64,000 nucleotides of DNA. It comes from Aaosphaeria pasadenensis. Lineage: Eukaryota > Ascomycota > Dothideomycetes > Pleosporales. This document shows positions 19,978 through 32,960 of the stretch, one piece after another. The first letter of the stretch is position 1. Each line of letters begins with the position of its first letter. Both the position numbers and the translations under genes were made by a program. The notes under the pieces were generated by a model. The model saw only the letters and a program-made list of their open reading frames with translations. It had not been told where the DNA came from and did no database searches. Location: contig JAKLMB010000022.1 in assembly GCA_022813625.1 (NCBI GenBank), forward strand, positions 644,671 through 708,670, read 5' to 3'.

Positions 19978-22467
19978 GTTTGCTAGAGCGCCGACAACGC
20001 GCGCAAACAGATACAGTGGAAATCAGAATGCACGCAAGACAGACGAAGAGCGAGTGGTGTATGTGTAGGGGGAAGAGAAAAAAACGAGAGAGAGCAAGAG
20101 CGAGTGAAAACAAGTATGGGGAACGAGAGAGAGGGAGAGAGAGCAAGAGGGAAGGTCGATGATAGAAGAGGGTAGATGGACGATGGAGGCTCCGGAAGTC
20201 GAGACCCACCAGGGTAAGTGCAAGTGCATATACAAGTAATTGGTAAGTATATTTACCTGTATTGGAAGATGTGCTGCCTTGTTATTACAAGTATTAGTCT
20301 ATCCGCACCCACACCTACAATACAAACATCCACCCACCCGCTATGACTTTGAGCAGGGCAGGTAAACGACGGCCGTAAACCTGTCAAGCAACATGGGATG
20401 GGATAAGGATGCGTCACGACGGGGGGGCTTAGTGAATGGATTGGGGAAGGCGGCGCCGGGGGCGCGAAAGGTCGAAACCTCCTTGTGCGGCCGGAGCGCT
20501 CGGGGCTCCAGTATTATTTGTTGAAGCCGCGGTGGCGTTTGAGAAAATATCGCAAAGAGAAAAGGACTTGACATCATCCATAATGCGATTTGAAACATCG
20601 GTGAGGTAGGAGTCAATGATGCACAAAAACCTGAGGCGGATGCATATCGATTGATTCACTCATGCTGGTGGGCCCTTTGTCCCTTTCGTGTTCCCCTTCC
20701 CACGAGGGAATAATGGATCATGGGGGTACAAAAGGGTCTTCCTCTAGGAGTAATTAGGGAAGTTTGGCTTGAGCCCAGTGTAGTCACTGCAGTGTGGGAG
20801 AAGATCAAATCGGGAATGTCAACAACAACGCGTCAGCTCAAACAAGAGAAAGATGCGCTGACGGGATGAGTGGGATGAGATTGGCAGATTGGCATGGGCA
20901 TGAACGGGAGCGAGCGACGGGATTTGCGTTACAGGTTCAGCCGATGGAAGAAAACCATCAAGAGCCGCGTCCAGTTAATAGTCTAGTGACTCCGTAAGTA
21001 TCTAGTTATGTACTTAGTCTACACAGTCCACATAGAGGCTGCAATGACGCTGAGAAGACGCAAAGCCACGTGCTAAATCGAGGTTCCCCTATTCAATTAT
21101 GCCATGATCTGCCTAGGTCGATATGTCGGTCTCTCTTGGGCATACGCAGACTGCGATTTGATGAGCATCACCAATTATTTAGATGGACACGGCACAGTGC
21201 CACATTCGTATAGTCGTTCGCACGGAATCGCTTATCTCTTCAGCCTACACATGAGATTAACTAACACTACATATTTAATATTACAACTTGCATTCAATCA
21301 AACCAGCCCGACATGGCGCTTTGTTTTCCCGTCATCCTCGCATGGATAAAAAGTGCTTGACTCTGATTGGGGGAGATTCATCATCAATCTCTCCCTGATC
21401 ATCAACATCATCCGTATTACGCTTGCCTTGCACACCATTTGCTTCTACAAGTATTGTATTTGCAACAGGTATTCCGTACCAAGAATCAAAAACAGGTAAT
21501 AGGCACACAATCATCAACATGCTCAAGGAATCATCAGGCAGTCTAGTGGCTATGCCGGGAAGATTCTTGGAAGACATCAACATCGAACGCGGACTTTGAC
21601 CCGTGAAGACTCTGATTGGCTCGCTTAACCCCAAAGGATCTCATCCAATACTTCAGCATCTTGTTCTTTCACTGCGCTACTCCGTATTCTCTCCGTCTAT
21701 AATTAGTGAATCTTTGCCATCTTCACCTTCATTGGGCACCGCTTTCATGCCCAGATGCTCGTATGCGCATGGCGATATTGGCATTATTGTTTTGTTTGGA
21801 ATATGATGGTATTAATACAGTGTCCGAGTGAGACAGAGCTTTGTTTCCGCCCTCCCTGAGACTGCACTGTCCAAGTTTCTACTCCGTTGGAAAGAAGAAT
21901 CACGACGTATTCAAACACGGTGCCCCTCAACCAATCAGTAACTGTAGCTCTTACTGTGTATATGTGTCGAGATAGAGGGAGAGATCTTCTCTAGTTATTC
22001 GTGATGGGCGGAGGTATATCTTTCATTGGCTTCTCCTAGACTCGTATGATATGGCATTCTCTATCAAATCGCATAGAAGAACGAACAATTGTCCATACAT
22101 GTCGGTGTTGCTTGTAACAACGCCGTTGGTGTAGCGATGGCCAATCGTTCTGTGCCTTGCAGATGCATGACTAATCACCATCCACATGTAAATCTTGGCA
22201 ATGACTCAATTTCGAATGTCTCCAACAATCGAAGACGTGAGGACCAAAAAAGTGTGAAGCTTCTTCTATACCAGCGTAAGGTGTCGATATCTGCTCGAAG
22301 AAAACCAATTACATATCTACATATTGCACGCTTTCATCCCGGAAGTCCAGAGTAGTTCAGCTGTCCTATTAAGTGGACAATATTGCCATATTCAACCCCA
22401 CTGGACCCCTCCTCTACTCTAAGCATCGAATCTTTGCATAGCAGAAGACAGCTCAAACACCGCAAAA
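19978..22467. other. Intergenic region between GH79 and eIF2B-alpha
   Basis: The first ~230 nt are strongly GA-rich on the plus strand (C/T-rich leader for GH79). The region holds a coding-like fragment at about 21,350-21,760 (separate entry) and the eIF2B-alpha promoter at the right end. I see no intact gene. Confidence 0.45.
21349..21760 (-). pseudogene. Possible gene fragment, unidentified
   Basis: The minus strand encodes a coding-like tail rich in Asp/Glu (KRNTDDVDDQGEIDDE) ending at 21,349. An upstream piece in the same frame contains EHLGMKAVPNEGEDGKDSL but is separated by stops at about 21,640-21,690. These could be exons around a missed intron or a decaying gene. I recognise no family. 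Confidence 0.2.
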
Positions 22468-23575
22468 ATGGACCTTCGGACGCCCACAACGGAGAAAACC
22501 TCCTTCCCAACCTTCGATATCGTCTCTACCTACAGGACTATCCTCGCCTCCGACCCCGATCTCACCATGCCTGTTGCCGCTATCGAAGCTCTCGTGGAAG
22601 CCATCGCCAACAGCACCGTAAACACCGTCGCAGAAACTCTCGACCTACTCACATACCATACCGAAATTCTCAAATCCTCCATACCGAACCCAATCTCACT
22701 CTCCGCCGGTACCGATCTCTTCCAGCGATATCTCGTCACAACCCTGAACCGACCGGCAAGTCTGAATCTGGGACCCGAGGATGATTTCCGCGCCATTCGC
22801 AACCACTTGCTATCAAATGGACGACTTTTTGTGGAGAGGGCAAAGGCTAGCAGGGAGAAGATCGCGAGCTTCGGAAAACACTTCATTCGAGATGGTGCGA
22901 CGGTCTTGACGAATGGTGGATCCAGAGTGGTGGGCGCACTCTTGCGAAGAGCTGCCGATTCGAGCACGATGAGGTTCAAGGTTATCTATGTGACTTCACC
23001 AGAGGACTGCTCGGATGCTCAGGGAGGAAACAAGATAGTAGCTGATCTGAGGGCACATAACGTCCCTGTCGCTACCATTCCAGATTCTGCGGTGGCTTAC
23101 TCTTTGGGCAAGGTTGACATGGTTATTGTGGGCGCTGAAGGTGTAGTGGAGAACGGCGGTATCATCTCCCGGTTGGGTACCTATCAGATGGGTCTTCTTG
23201 CAAAGAGCAAAGGAAAGCCATTCTACGTCGTTGCCGAGAGCCACAAATTCGTCAGGCTGTATCCGCTGAGCCAGTTCGACCTCCCTATCGACCAAAAGGT
23301 TCTAGATTTCAAGGTGGCAGAAGACGTTAAGAAGCCCAACGCTGAGAAGCTTGTTGAGGATGAAGGCGTTGCAGACCTGAACACATTCACGACTACCCAT
23401 ATGCGTGCGGCGGATGCTGTAGATTTCACGGTTAGTGCATTGCGTCTCCCATCTCCGTCGTTGTTTCAATGCTGACATGAAATAGCCTCCTGATTTAATC
23501 TCTGGTATCATCACTGAATCTGGTGTTTTGACACCGTCCGCCGTCTCTGAGGAGCTCATCAAGATCTGGTTCTAG
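22468..23575 (+). CDS. GCN3: Translation initiation factor eIF2B subunit alpha
   Basis: Regulatory subunit of the cytosolic eIF2B complex, the guanine-nucleotide exchange factor for eIF2; in yeast Gcn3 senses phosphorylated eIF2 in the general amino-acid control response. Exons 22468-23430 and 23486-23575 give 350 aa. An N-terminal helical domain (about 1-150) is followed by the Rossmann-like IF-2B domain: TVLTNGGSRVVGALLRRA, VDMVIVGAEGVVENGGIISRLGTYQ and KPFYVVAESHKF are characteristic, and the C-terminus ends in PSAVSEELIKIWF as usual. The single intron (23431-23486, with GACATGAAATAG) lies near the 3' end. Length is somewhat above the ~305 aa of yeast, as in many filamentous fungi. Confidence 0.93.
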
Positions 23576-24395
23576 ACACCTATGCCGTTGGCTCATGAAA
23601 GATGCCATGCTGCTGGTTTCGCGGCGCCGCCTCTTTCACTACATATGACTAGGGCCCCGGATACACCTTGACAATCCGGAAAGGTCTCCCTCCAGTAGCA
23701 GTCTTGCCTAGATTCTCACCGCCAGTTGCAAGCATATTGCAACGAAAAGTCGATTATGTCTCACGACTCACGAAAGGAATGATGATGAGTGTGTAAGAGG
23801 ACCCGGAGGTACCTGCTTCATCTATCTATTCATATATCGAGCAAAGGTATGGGCCACTCCGCCTAAAGACACGATCAATGATTGAGTACGCGCAAGGGAC
23901 GTGTAGTGTCTACTGCACACAAGAGTGGTCCCTCCATAGACATTGCCTGTGGTGAGCTTCATCTAATTGGCCGTAAAGCACCTTCAGTGAAGCTACTGAA
24001 TGGAGATATTGATGCATTAGTTATGGAGAAGTAGAGTTTATACCCACAAATCGATGGCCCGAACGTTATCTCCAAGTTTCAATCTGTTTGTATGCTTGCA
24101 ATCTAAAAATCCGTGAAGTTCTATGATATTATTACCGCCACGGAAATTCTTTACTCGTGAGGAGATGGCGTTTTCTCTGAATGGCTCTCCATGAACTCTG
24201 CGCCGAATGTTACTTCTTACAATGATATCATGTATCTAGAAAGATAACCAGCTATACTTCCTCTTGCTAGAGCTCGGGAGTTAGCTTGAAGTATTTACTG
24301 TCACCTCGAACAAAAAGTGTTTCCTTGTATTATTCCAATATATCACTTCACGGCTACCTCTGTTGGCCGTTGAACCCACGACCACGCTAACGCCA
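23576..24395. other. Intergenic spacer between GCN3 and URB1
   Basis: About 820 bp with no gene-like frame. It should contain the GCN3 terminator and the URB1 promoter; I see no recognisable elements. Confidence 0.5.
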
Positions 24396-27300
24396 ATGGA
24401 AGCTAGCGACTTTGATACCCTGGTCCAAAATTTCGAGGTCCCGCCGAAAACCTTCAGCGCGACGCAAGCATTGCAAAACCTACAACTGAGAGATGAGGTG
24501 AAAATGGGAAAACGACTGGCCCCCGAGGCCGACTCCAAACCGTCCTACGAAGCGCATCACCAAAAAAGACAGCGCGTCGAAAATTCCGCAGAGAGGAACT
24601 CACCACGGCCCGCAGCTCAGGTCGAAGAAATCACCTCCGCATACCAGTTGCAGAAGGCGCTGGCGAGCAACCCTTCTGGATACCGCAATGGTAAGATGGC
24701 GCGGTTTACAATTTCACAACACTGCTAACATGATTAGGCTTGCAAACCCTGAAGAAGTTCTTGGACTCCATTCTTTACACAAACGACGAAGAGAGCCTGC
24801 CGCGCAAACGAGCCATACTCCGCGAATACCTTGACACACAGAAAAAAGAGGGACGTGAGGACAAGGATACTACTTTTCTACCTTTCATATTCCAGGCATG
24901 GGATTATGCTGTCGAGACGGATCTGGAGAGCTTGCAGACGCAGGTGCCTGCTGTTTTGGCGCTGCTACTGAAAGTTTTCTCCAGCCACGAGGACTTCCAG
25001 AGCTATGGTACACTTCTCTGCAAAGTCACATTGAGATCGACTCTGATCAAGCGTCTCAATCGAAGTCTTTCTGCACCACAGTCGAAAGAAGCTATCATCT
25101 CGCCGGTACTTCGACTGCTCACCGAGCTCACGAGGTTCAATGAAGGTGCATATGCTAGGGCGGTGTATGCGAAGAGAGATTTCACTTTGGAGTACAAGAC
25201 GCTGGGCAGGAACATTGGACTTTGGAAGGACATGAAAGAAGACAATGAATTGGCTATTAGGAAGCCGTCGATTCGCGTGAACGCTGTTCGTTATCTTCTG
25301 GCGCATCTAAAATATCAAGATGAGATTGCCAAGGCGGAGATTCTGTCCAACTCGATTATCATACGGCCACTGTTCGACTATCTCCAGTTCGACCACCCCT
25401 CGTTGATATTCGAGATTCTGGATGTCATGAAGACCCATGTCTTCCAGGACAAGACGATCCCACGCCATACTAAGAACCGCATCCTCACCGGCAAAGTCTT
25501 GTCGCATATTGCCAATCTTTATAGATACAAACATGCGGAAGGTTCTCTACCAGAGGGCCATAAAGCACCGGATGAGCTCGGTCACGACTTCTTGTGCTTA
25601 GTATGCACTTCACCCGCGTTCGGCGTAATGTTGCCTTCGCCCGGCTTTTATCCTCCCGCCAACCAGGACGAAGATGGTGATCAGGTCATGGACGATGCCA
25701 TTGACTTGCCGGGAGAGCTGGGACTCGACCAATACAATGCTACCCACGGCAAAGCTCAAGTTCGCAACGTTGTCCTCGCAGATTTCATCCGCACACTGAA
25801 ACCTCATTCCAACAAGCTACAGCAGGATCTTATGCTTGCAATCTTCAACGCCTGTCCGGAGCTAGTGGCCAATTACTTCACGCATAAAGAAGCGTTCCCA
25901 TATGATCCGAAGCTCACGTCTACCTGGATTGGATTCTCGTCTTTCCTTTATCAGACAATCGAGCTGCCCGTGCCGTCATATTTGGGAGGAAAACGCGGCT
26001 ATCGTGAATACGCACCAGCTATCGCGACGGTCATCCAGAGTATTCTGCCTCAACCTCTAACACAGCAAGTGTTGACGACCTGCTTGAACATGAAATCCGA
26101 TTTGGTCAATTTCTTTGCCGTCCGTGTGATGACTGTTGCGTTCTATAAGCTCAGAGCGGTCCTCCGGGAGTTCAGTCAGGCCTCGCAAATGAAGACCTCC
26201 AAAACCTGGGTGCAGTCCCAAAGCCGCTTGGTGACCGAGTTCAGCCAGCGATGCCCCTTGATGCGGACGGTTATCCTGGCGTTCAAACGACCAAATTTCC
26301 AGAAGGGTATGATGCGTGAGGCCATCACGAGATTGCTAAGGCTATACTATGAAGTCACACCCCAAGTTGCGCTACAGGAGAAGTTCGACATCTCAGTCTC
26401 ACTTTGTAATGCACTTCTTCAGGCCGAGCAGCCTTCGAAGACACCAGAGGATAAGGCTTTCCGTGTGATGGAACTTGAGCATTGGATACAGATGGCAAGG
26501 CAGTCTTCGACAATTCGATGGTGGTCAAAAGACAGTAAGTGGTTTCCCGTAGCATAATGTTTTTTTTTTCGACGCTAACGGTCGTAGAATCTCTGCAACA
26601 CTCGCCCTTCATAACTTTGTTGAATCTGGTCGCCAAGTCGTCGGAGAACGAGCTGTATACAGGTATCAAGAGCTTGCTGGTTGCGATCTTGCAGGATCAC
26701 GAGATGCTCCAAATGAACACTCATCCGGACGCCCTCGACGCCCTCATTGCCAGTCTGGGCGCAACATATGGATCGTCCGGGTCATCTGCTCAGATCTTGG
26801 ATTTCCTCGACAATTCCTTTGCAATGTTCGTCAAGAAGCCCATCAAGTATTTTGATGATCTCGATGCAATGAAGGCTCGCCTCGCGGACCCTCCCTTGCC
26901 AGCCGGTCATTTCAGTCCTTTGCTCATGACCTTGGTGGAACAATGGCCCTTCAAGGGTGGCAAGCCGGAGAAGGGCAACCCGGCCGAACCGCTTGCACAA
27001 TGGCTTTCCAAGCTGTTGTATCTACTGAAACTGATTGGCGAAGACGAGGCTCTGTTGGTTGCCGTTCGTGATGCCTTGGTTGCATCGGCGGACAAGGCTT
27101 ATCAAGAAGTACTCAAGGATTCATTCCAGTGGAAGCTAGGCAAGGAGCAGGCAAAACAGGCATTGAAGCTTGCCACGGGTGTCGACTTCAGTGGCTCTGA
27201 GCGCTCAAGCACATCACCAATTCCTATCGAGAAGAAAAAGGCGAAGACAGAGCCATTGCAGGAAGTCAACCTTGAGCTACCTCCCGAGGAAGACGAAAAG

Positions 27301-28153
27301 CATGCTGGTCTCAATCGCTGGAGAAAGAAAGACATTGATGAGGCTGTTGAAGATGGCGACATTGGCGAGCTATTGTTGTGCCTCTGCTCTAAGCATACTG
27401 AAATCCGTATTCAAGCTGTGAGCAGCATCCGCCAATTAATCGCCCATATCACTGTAAGTTCACTTAAACAAAAGTATCAAACCCAAGGCTAACGTTTCTT
27501 CGTAGGCTAGCAATGATGCCGACTTTCTGCAGCTCAGGATTCTCCTTGGTGCTGCAGTCGAAACGGCTCAATCAGTCATTTCATCTGAGCCGTTCCCTTA
27601 CATCGGAGGCGTTTTCGCTGCACGAGCTGTCCGCGTCATCGCTGACCCAACCCATTTTATGTTTGGAAAGATCAATAACTTTCTACTGAAGGGACCGAAT
27701 TGGACAGTTGCCAACCTGCCGCGCTACTTTGGAAGAGTCACCATCAATAGCGAACCGGACGTCGATGGCTCGTATCATACCGAAGTTGATTGGTACCTGG
27801 ACTACCTGATCGACGCTCTCCGAACTGAACAGGACATGGAAATCCTCAGGACGAAGAACGTATTCGAGAGACTTCTCTCATACTACCTATCGGCGTCTTG
27901 TGCCGTGTCAGCTAAGGAGAAGATTGTGCGACTATTGCTACGAGCAGTTTCTGTTGGTGGGAGTACCACTCTCATCAAGCGCTGTGGTGTAGTGAGCTGG
28001 ATTCGGATGCGGCTACAGAACAATGATCATCGGCAAAGATCATTGAAGATTTTGGCATCTCGTATTTGGGAGAATTGCGACCAACAACAGGTGGAGCAAT
28101 GGAGTAGCAAGACGTTGCAGCCCGCGTTGGCATTGATGGTCAAGGCGAATTAG
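24396..28153 (+). CDS. URB1: Nucleolar pre-ribosomal-associated protein 1 (Urb1/Npa1)
   Basis: Large helical-repeat nucleolar protein needed for early 60S ribosomal subunit assembly, acting in the Npa1 complex on pre-rRNA. Exons 24396-24690, 24738-26534, 26588-27453 and 27506-28153 join in phase to 1201 aa. After a short basic N-terminal segment, the Npa1 N-terminal HEAT-like domain runs from about residue 95 to 420 (QTLKKFLDSILYTNDEE, CKVTLRSTLIKRLNRSL, GFYPPANQDEDGDQVMD). The NopRA1-type domain occupies the last ~220 residues (FMFGKINNFLLKGPNW, KNVFERLLSYYLS). The start at 24396 is the first ATG in frame. It is shorter than yeast Urb1 (about 1760 aa), as expected for filamentous-fungal orthologues, and both end domains are present. 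Confidence 0.9.
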
Positions 28154-29027
28154 TACCGGCCGAAGTAGATATTCGATAGTTCGGAGGAATTTGGCAGCAT
28201 GTGTCTCACAGACAATTGGCTGCATTGAACGTCGTATATAATAAGAATTTTGCTCATTTGAACGTTCTGGTCATTCTATTATCTTCGATATCCCATGATA
28301 AAGGTGCACATGATATTAATTAATGCGCAGTACTGCCTGGCAGGCATCGATGCATGCTGGAGTGACGTCCGCCGGTCAAACCCTTTTTCCGCTGTTGCCG
28401 TTGGCTCGTGCTGGTCCACTACTGGACGTGCATAACGAAGCCGACCGACAAGCTGGAGAACCAAACACACACCCCCCGCGCAACCTCACTTACTCAGTAG
28501 AATCATATTGTCCTAACACACAGAGCTATCGAACATCCTACTACCAATCGAACGAATTCTTACAGCTCATCCAAACATCACAATATCCTCATCGCATGCG
28601 TAACTCGCTTCGCATCTGCCCGCCTTTTGCACGCCGCCCGCAGGGGTGCTCCAAGTACGTCTTCACTCCATGGACTCACCTTACTGGTCATACGTCAACA
28701 CGATTTACGTTGTCCAAGCAATTGCTGTTAACATACTGAGACTGTTCAGATATACAAGACATACACATACACTCCATCTCTCCTCTCGCTCATCGCACAC
28801 TGATCGCATCGCCTTTGATATTCGAACAAGCACAACAACGTAGGAATTGCTCAGTGGCCTGTCTTTCGAATCATTACATCTGAGCCGGCCATCAGGCATC
28901 TGCCGCCGCCGCCCTTCGTGGGCTCATAACACCCACCAAACATCGCCACTCCGACACCCAAACAACCCACGATCGAAACCCCCTCCCCCGCCTCACCGCC
29001 TTCTATCACTACCCAAAGGCCACAAGA
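28154..29027. other. Intergenic spacer between URB1 and the 4E-T-like gene
   Basis: About 870 bp with only short frames. The right half (about 28,740-29,027) is C/A-rich, like a leader for the next gene. No other feature seen. Confidence 0.5.
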
Positions 29028-31625
29028 ATGGCCGGGCCAACCTACACAGTAGAGCAACTAGAATATCTACGGGATTCTCCGCTCGTTCAGAAGCCCGATG
29101 GACTTCCCTCGATCGAGCAATGGATGGAACTACCAGCCGATCAGAACAATAATAACACCAACACGAACAGCCGCCGTCCGCGCTCAGGCAATCATGGCGA
29201 TTCCAACGCGGCGGGCGAGCACCGTGCAGAGCGACCCCCACTGGTGAACACGGGATCGATGGGACACTTTGGCCGCCGCGCTAGCATGCGTGAGTCTTCA
29301 CGGCAAACAGCCCTCATATCCTCTATTAATTCTCTCCTTCTAGAACCCGACGACACAGTCCTCGGACCTCCCAAACTCTCCTTCACGTCTGCGCGCCGCG
29401 ATGCAAAGACCACCGACAGCCAAGAGAAGCGCGGCATAGTCTCAATTGACGGTGACCATCTCGGCGATCGCTTCCCGAGCAGCAACCGGCAGCGAGGAGA
29501 ACGGTGGGGAAGAGACCGTGAAGGTGATAATCCTCGCGACAAAGCCACCTTTGCGAACGGACGACGTACAAGGGAGGAAGGTGAAGGTTGGACCAACGTC
29601 AAGGGTCGGAAGAGCCTGGGCCAGGAAGACTTCGATCGTGGGTTCGGACGCAACGGTGATCGTGAGAAGAGTCACAAAGAGGGTGATGCTGATGGTGGCG
29701 AAACTACTACCCGACGTGCTGGCACCGGCCGCGACAAGTTCGAACGCTGGGGTCGACGAGATGACAATCCAACAAAAGATTCCGAAGGCACCAAGTTAGG
29801 AATGACAACTGGCGGCTGGCGAGACCGTGAGCGCGAGCGTGAGAAGGATCGAGACTGGCATAGAGGTGCTACTACGAAGGCGGAAGAGGATCCGGAATGG
29901 ATGGATACTCCGCGATTGCCAAAGGAGAAGAAACAGGCGCATACGCAAGAAGAGTTCCAGCGCTGGAAAGAACTCATGAAGGCCAAAGATGCACCGCCAG
30001 CGGAGAAGGAGGAGACGAAAGCAGACACTCCAGCACCCCTTGAGGCTGCCCCGGTTGCCAACCCACCAAAGACCGTGGCCTCACCAGGAGTGTCTGAAAT
30101 GCAGGCTGGAAACCTGTTCGGTAATTGGGGCAAGGGTCAATTGTCTGAGCCGGCCGCTCCAGCTGCAGAAACAGCTCCCGCAAAGGCAAAGCCGACCAAG
30201 AAGTCTCGTTTCATGAACATGTTTGACAAACCCGAAGAGCCAGCCCTGCCTGCAGCTCCTGTGCAACCCTCGGTTAGTGTCAGCGCGTCACCAGCTCCCC
30301 AGCTTGGTGCCGACGAAGACAAGCAAGGCTTTCAGCGCATCCTGCAAATGCTTGGTGGAGTCAACATTGCCGCGCCACAAGGCGCCCCTCCAGGTATTGG
30401 AATGCCAAACAACGCGGCAGGACAAGGCGGCGTCCCCCTGGATTTCAATCCAGCTTCGCCTCCAGATGATCGTATGTTGAACATGCAGCAGCAGCAACGG
30501 CAGGAGCAGCAACGGCAGGACGAGCAACGTTCGATGGAGCAGAAAGCCCTTCTGAAGAACATCCTAGCTCCCAGGCCTTCTGTCCCGGAAAGCCGGCCGT
30601 CACAGGGTAACTTCTCCTCCATGTCTCCCGATAACAGTTTACTCGAGCGATACGGCATTCCCCGGCCTGAATCAAACCGTCCAATTGATGATTTCCCCAT
30701 CCAACAGCCTCCATCTAGGAACAGCAGCGCCCAGGATGCTCACTTACATGCTCTGCTCAACTCCCGTGCCCGGGAGGAAACCAACCGCGACCCACAAGTG
30801 AAGCAGCGTGAGCGCGACTTCCTTCTCACGCTTATGCAGCAACCTTCTCGCGCCACACCTCCACAGATGCATCACCAAGGCCTCCCTCGTCCACCCTCGG
30901 AGAACCATAACATGCAGTTCTTCGATCAAGGGCCTCAGCGACCCCAGAATCAAGGGAAAGGTCGAGGCGGACCACCACCCGGTTTCATGGAGGATCCCCG
31001 ATTCATGGCCGAACAACGCCTTCGTGAACATGCACAGCAGCAGCAGCAGCAACAACAACAGCAACAAGAAGCCATGCGTGCTAAGGAGCGCGGAATGCCT
31101 ATGGGCTTCAACCCTATGAACGAAGACCCAATGTTGCAACGCCGGAACACTGCCGGTGAGATACCTCGACAGATGACCAATATGGGTATACCCTCTCAGC
31201 CCATCCCTGACATGCAGTTCATGGGCGGCAGGCAGCCAGGAATGCCCCCGACGCCTAATGAGCGTCAAAACATTGCTCCGCCCCCAGGCTTCGGAGGACC
31301 TGGCGGCATGAGACAGCCACCACCTGGCCTTGTTGGCCCAGGTGGCCCCCCACAGATGCCTCCCTTCTCTGGCGGAAACACACCTCTTCACCCGCCTGGA
31401 TTTGGCCCGCCATCTGCCGGCATGAGAGGCCCCGGAGGCCCAGGAGGCATGTTTCCCGGCGGCCCTGGGCCCAACCAGATGCCCCCAGTCCCTCCTCAGG
31501 GATACTTCCCGCCCCAGGGCTTTGGCGGTCCCCCCGACCCCCGTATGATGATGGGCCGTCCCGACTTCGAGCAGTTCGGCGGACCCGGCCCACGCCAGGG
31601 CGGTCGCCCTCCAAACATGTACTAA
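29028..31625 (+). CDS. eIF4E-transporter (4E-T)-like, eIF4E-binding low-complexity protein
   Basis: Probable cytoplasmic mRNA-decay/translational-repression factor that binds the cap protein eIF4E and enters P-bodies. The intronless 865-aa protein begins with YTVEQLEYLRDSPLV, close to an eIF4E-binding helix (Y-x4-L-phi followed by LR..P). A Gly/Arg-rich middle (GRDKFERWGRR, GGWRDRERERE) leads to EDPEWMDTP, similar in layout to the mid-region of animal 4E-T. The C-terminal half is Pro/Gly/Met/Gln-rich with an ~11-residue Gln run (CAG/CAA repeats near 31,034-31,070) and ends in GGRPPNMY. The family call rests on motif order rather than a conserved fold. An alternative is another RGG/PQ-rich RNA-binding protein. 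Confidence 0.65.
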   Translation: MAGPTYTVEQLEYLRDSPLVQKPDGLPSIEQWMELPADQNNNNTNTNSRRPRSGNHGDSNAAGEHRAERPPLVNTGSMGHFGRRASMRESSRQTALISSINSLLLEPDDTVLGPPKLSFTSARRDAKTTDSQEKRGIVSIDGDHLGDRFPSSNRQRGERWGRDREGDNPRDKATFANGRRTREEGEGWTNVKGRKSLGQEDFDRGFGRNGDREKSHKEGDADGGETTTRRAGTGRDKFERWGRRDDNPTKDSEGTKLGMTTGGWRDREREREKDRDWHRGATTKAEEDPEWMDTPRLPKEKKQAHTQEEFQRWKELMKAKDAPPAEKEETKADTPAPLEAAPVANPPKTVASPGVSEMQAGNLFGNWGKGQLSEPAAPAAETAPAKAKPTKKSRFMNMFDKPEEPALPAAPVQPSVSVSASPAPQLGADEDKQGFQRILQMLGGVNIAAPQGAPPGIGMPNNAAGQGGVPLDFNPASPPDDRMLNMQQQQRQEQQRQDEQRSMEQKALLKNILAPRPSVPESRPSQGNFSSMSPDNSLLERYGIPRPESNRPIDDFPIQQPPSRNSSAQDAHLHALLNSRAREETNRDPQVKQRERDFLLTLMQQPSRATPPQMHHQGLPRPPSENHNMQFFDQGPQRPQNQGKGRGGPPPGFMEDPRFMAEQRLREHAQQQQQQQQQQQEAMRAKERGMPMGFNPMNEDPMLQRRNTAGEIPRQMTNMGIPSQPIPDMQFMGGRQPGMPPTPNERQNIAPPPGFGGPGGMRQPPPGLVGPGGPPQMPPFSGGNTPLHPPGFGPPSAGMRGPGGPGGMFPGGPGPNQMPPVPPQGYFPPQGFGGPPDPRMMMGRPDFEQFGGPGPRQGGRPPNMY

Positions 31626-32960
31626 AAAAAACACACCTAGAGCATACGAAACATTCGCAAAAACCAATGGTATCACCTTTTTCCACTTAATCATCAAAGG
31701 AAAAAAAGGAAAGGGGGGAGGGATGGTTGGGGTGCCACGCTACACTTTTTTTCCGACGTCTTTCTCCGTTCACCGTCCAAAACCAACACATATTACTCGG
31801 GGCTATGCTAGCGTGGAGTCTTGGGAAAACATATTCTTGGTGTATTAACTCATATTCTCTCCTTCTCTCTCTCTCTCTCTCTTTCTTCGTCTTTCGGTCC
31901 GCTCAGACAAGACGGTCGATTGTGGATTACTACTACAACTACAACAACTACTACTCTACTACACTTACCACACTTACCACTTACTACTACTACTATACCA
32001 TTCAACGGCTCTGTTTCGGTTCAAAAAGGGACGGCGGTGCAATCATCCCTTTCGTGCATGCATATGGGTATGGGTTGGCAGGGACGGGGACTGGACGGCA
32101 ACAAGGGAAAAAACGGCGGTGGTGGTTTTCGAATTGCATTCCCCGGTCATGGTTTCCCTTCTATGCGACGAAAGCAAGCATAAGTTAGGGATGTAGCTCA
32201 GCATGCATGCGTGGATCTGTCTGCTCTTTTTTTTTATTGTACATGGATATTGGGGGCGGGGCGGAGGGGAGGGACAATGGTGGGACGAGGGGGATAGTAT
32301 GAGTAGGGGATAGGCATACAAATAAAATAAGACAATACGCTGCATGTATTTGAATGAGATGGATGAATTGAACGTGACCATCAGGTGACCCGTAATTCGG
32401 GTCCTGTTTTCTCCCCTTCGCCCCCCTTGGTACATGATCTTCTTCTTGGCCCAAGGGGAAATGCTGGAAGCTGTGTATATGTGTTGGACTTGTGGTATGA
32501 TCAAATGGCGGAAAAGAGAAACACAATACGGCGATGAGATCTGTTGAAGAAGAAAGAAAGAACATGTCAATCAAGGAAGAGTGAATTTGAAATTATGGAA
32601 TAAATGGCTAGAAAAGGAGAAAGCGATACCACTGACATGGGAAGGACAAAGAGGTTCAACACGAGGAAGGTGAAAGAAGATATCGATAATGTGGTGATTA
32701 TTAGCTCGTTGAGGTAGAAATGTGAAGTCATTTGGTGAATTGTAAGGGGTAACGGTACCCTACTACTCAGATACTGCCTTTGAAGAAGAATTCAACGAGA
32801 TATTTTCTTTAGATATACGATGCATATCCTTTAATATCGTAACTTTTTATTTTGTGTCCCTGAGTAATGAAGATATCAAAAAAGGGGATAAAAGATGGTA
32901 ACGCCAGATATGATGCAGCCCAACACGCCACTCCAATGCCGTTAAACGACATCATCCCAT
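31626..32960. other. Convergent intergenic region (4E-T-like / NMD3)
   Basis: 3' ends of two convergent genes, T-rich and A-rich. A (TC)n tract lies at about 31,860-31,885 and ACT trinucleotide runs at about 31,925-31,995. Overlapping 150-175-codon frames on both strands look spurious. No gene seen. Confidence 0.5.

Noticed and set aside
30744..31697. 317-codon minus frame antisense to the 4E-T-like gene
   Set aside because: It is a composition-driven shadow of the Gly/Pro/Met-rich sense frame.
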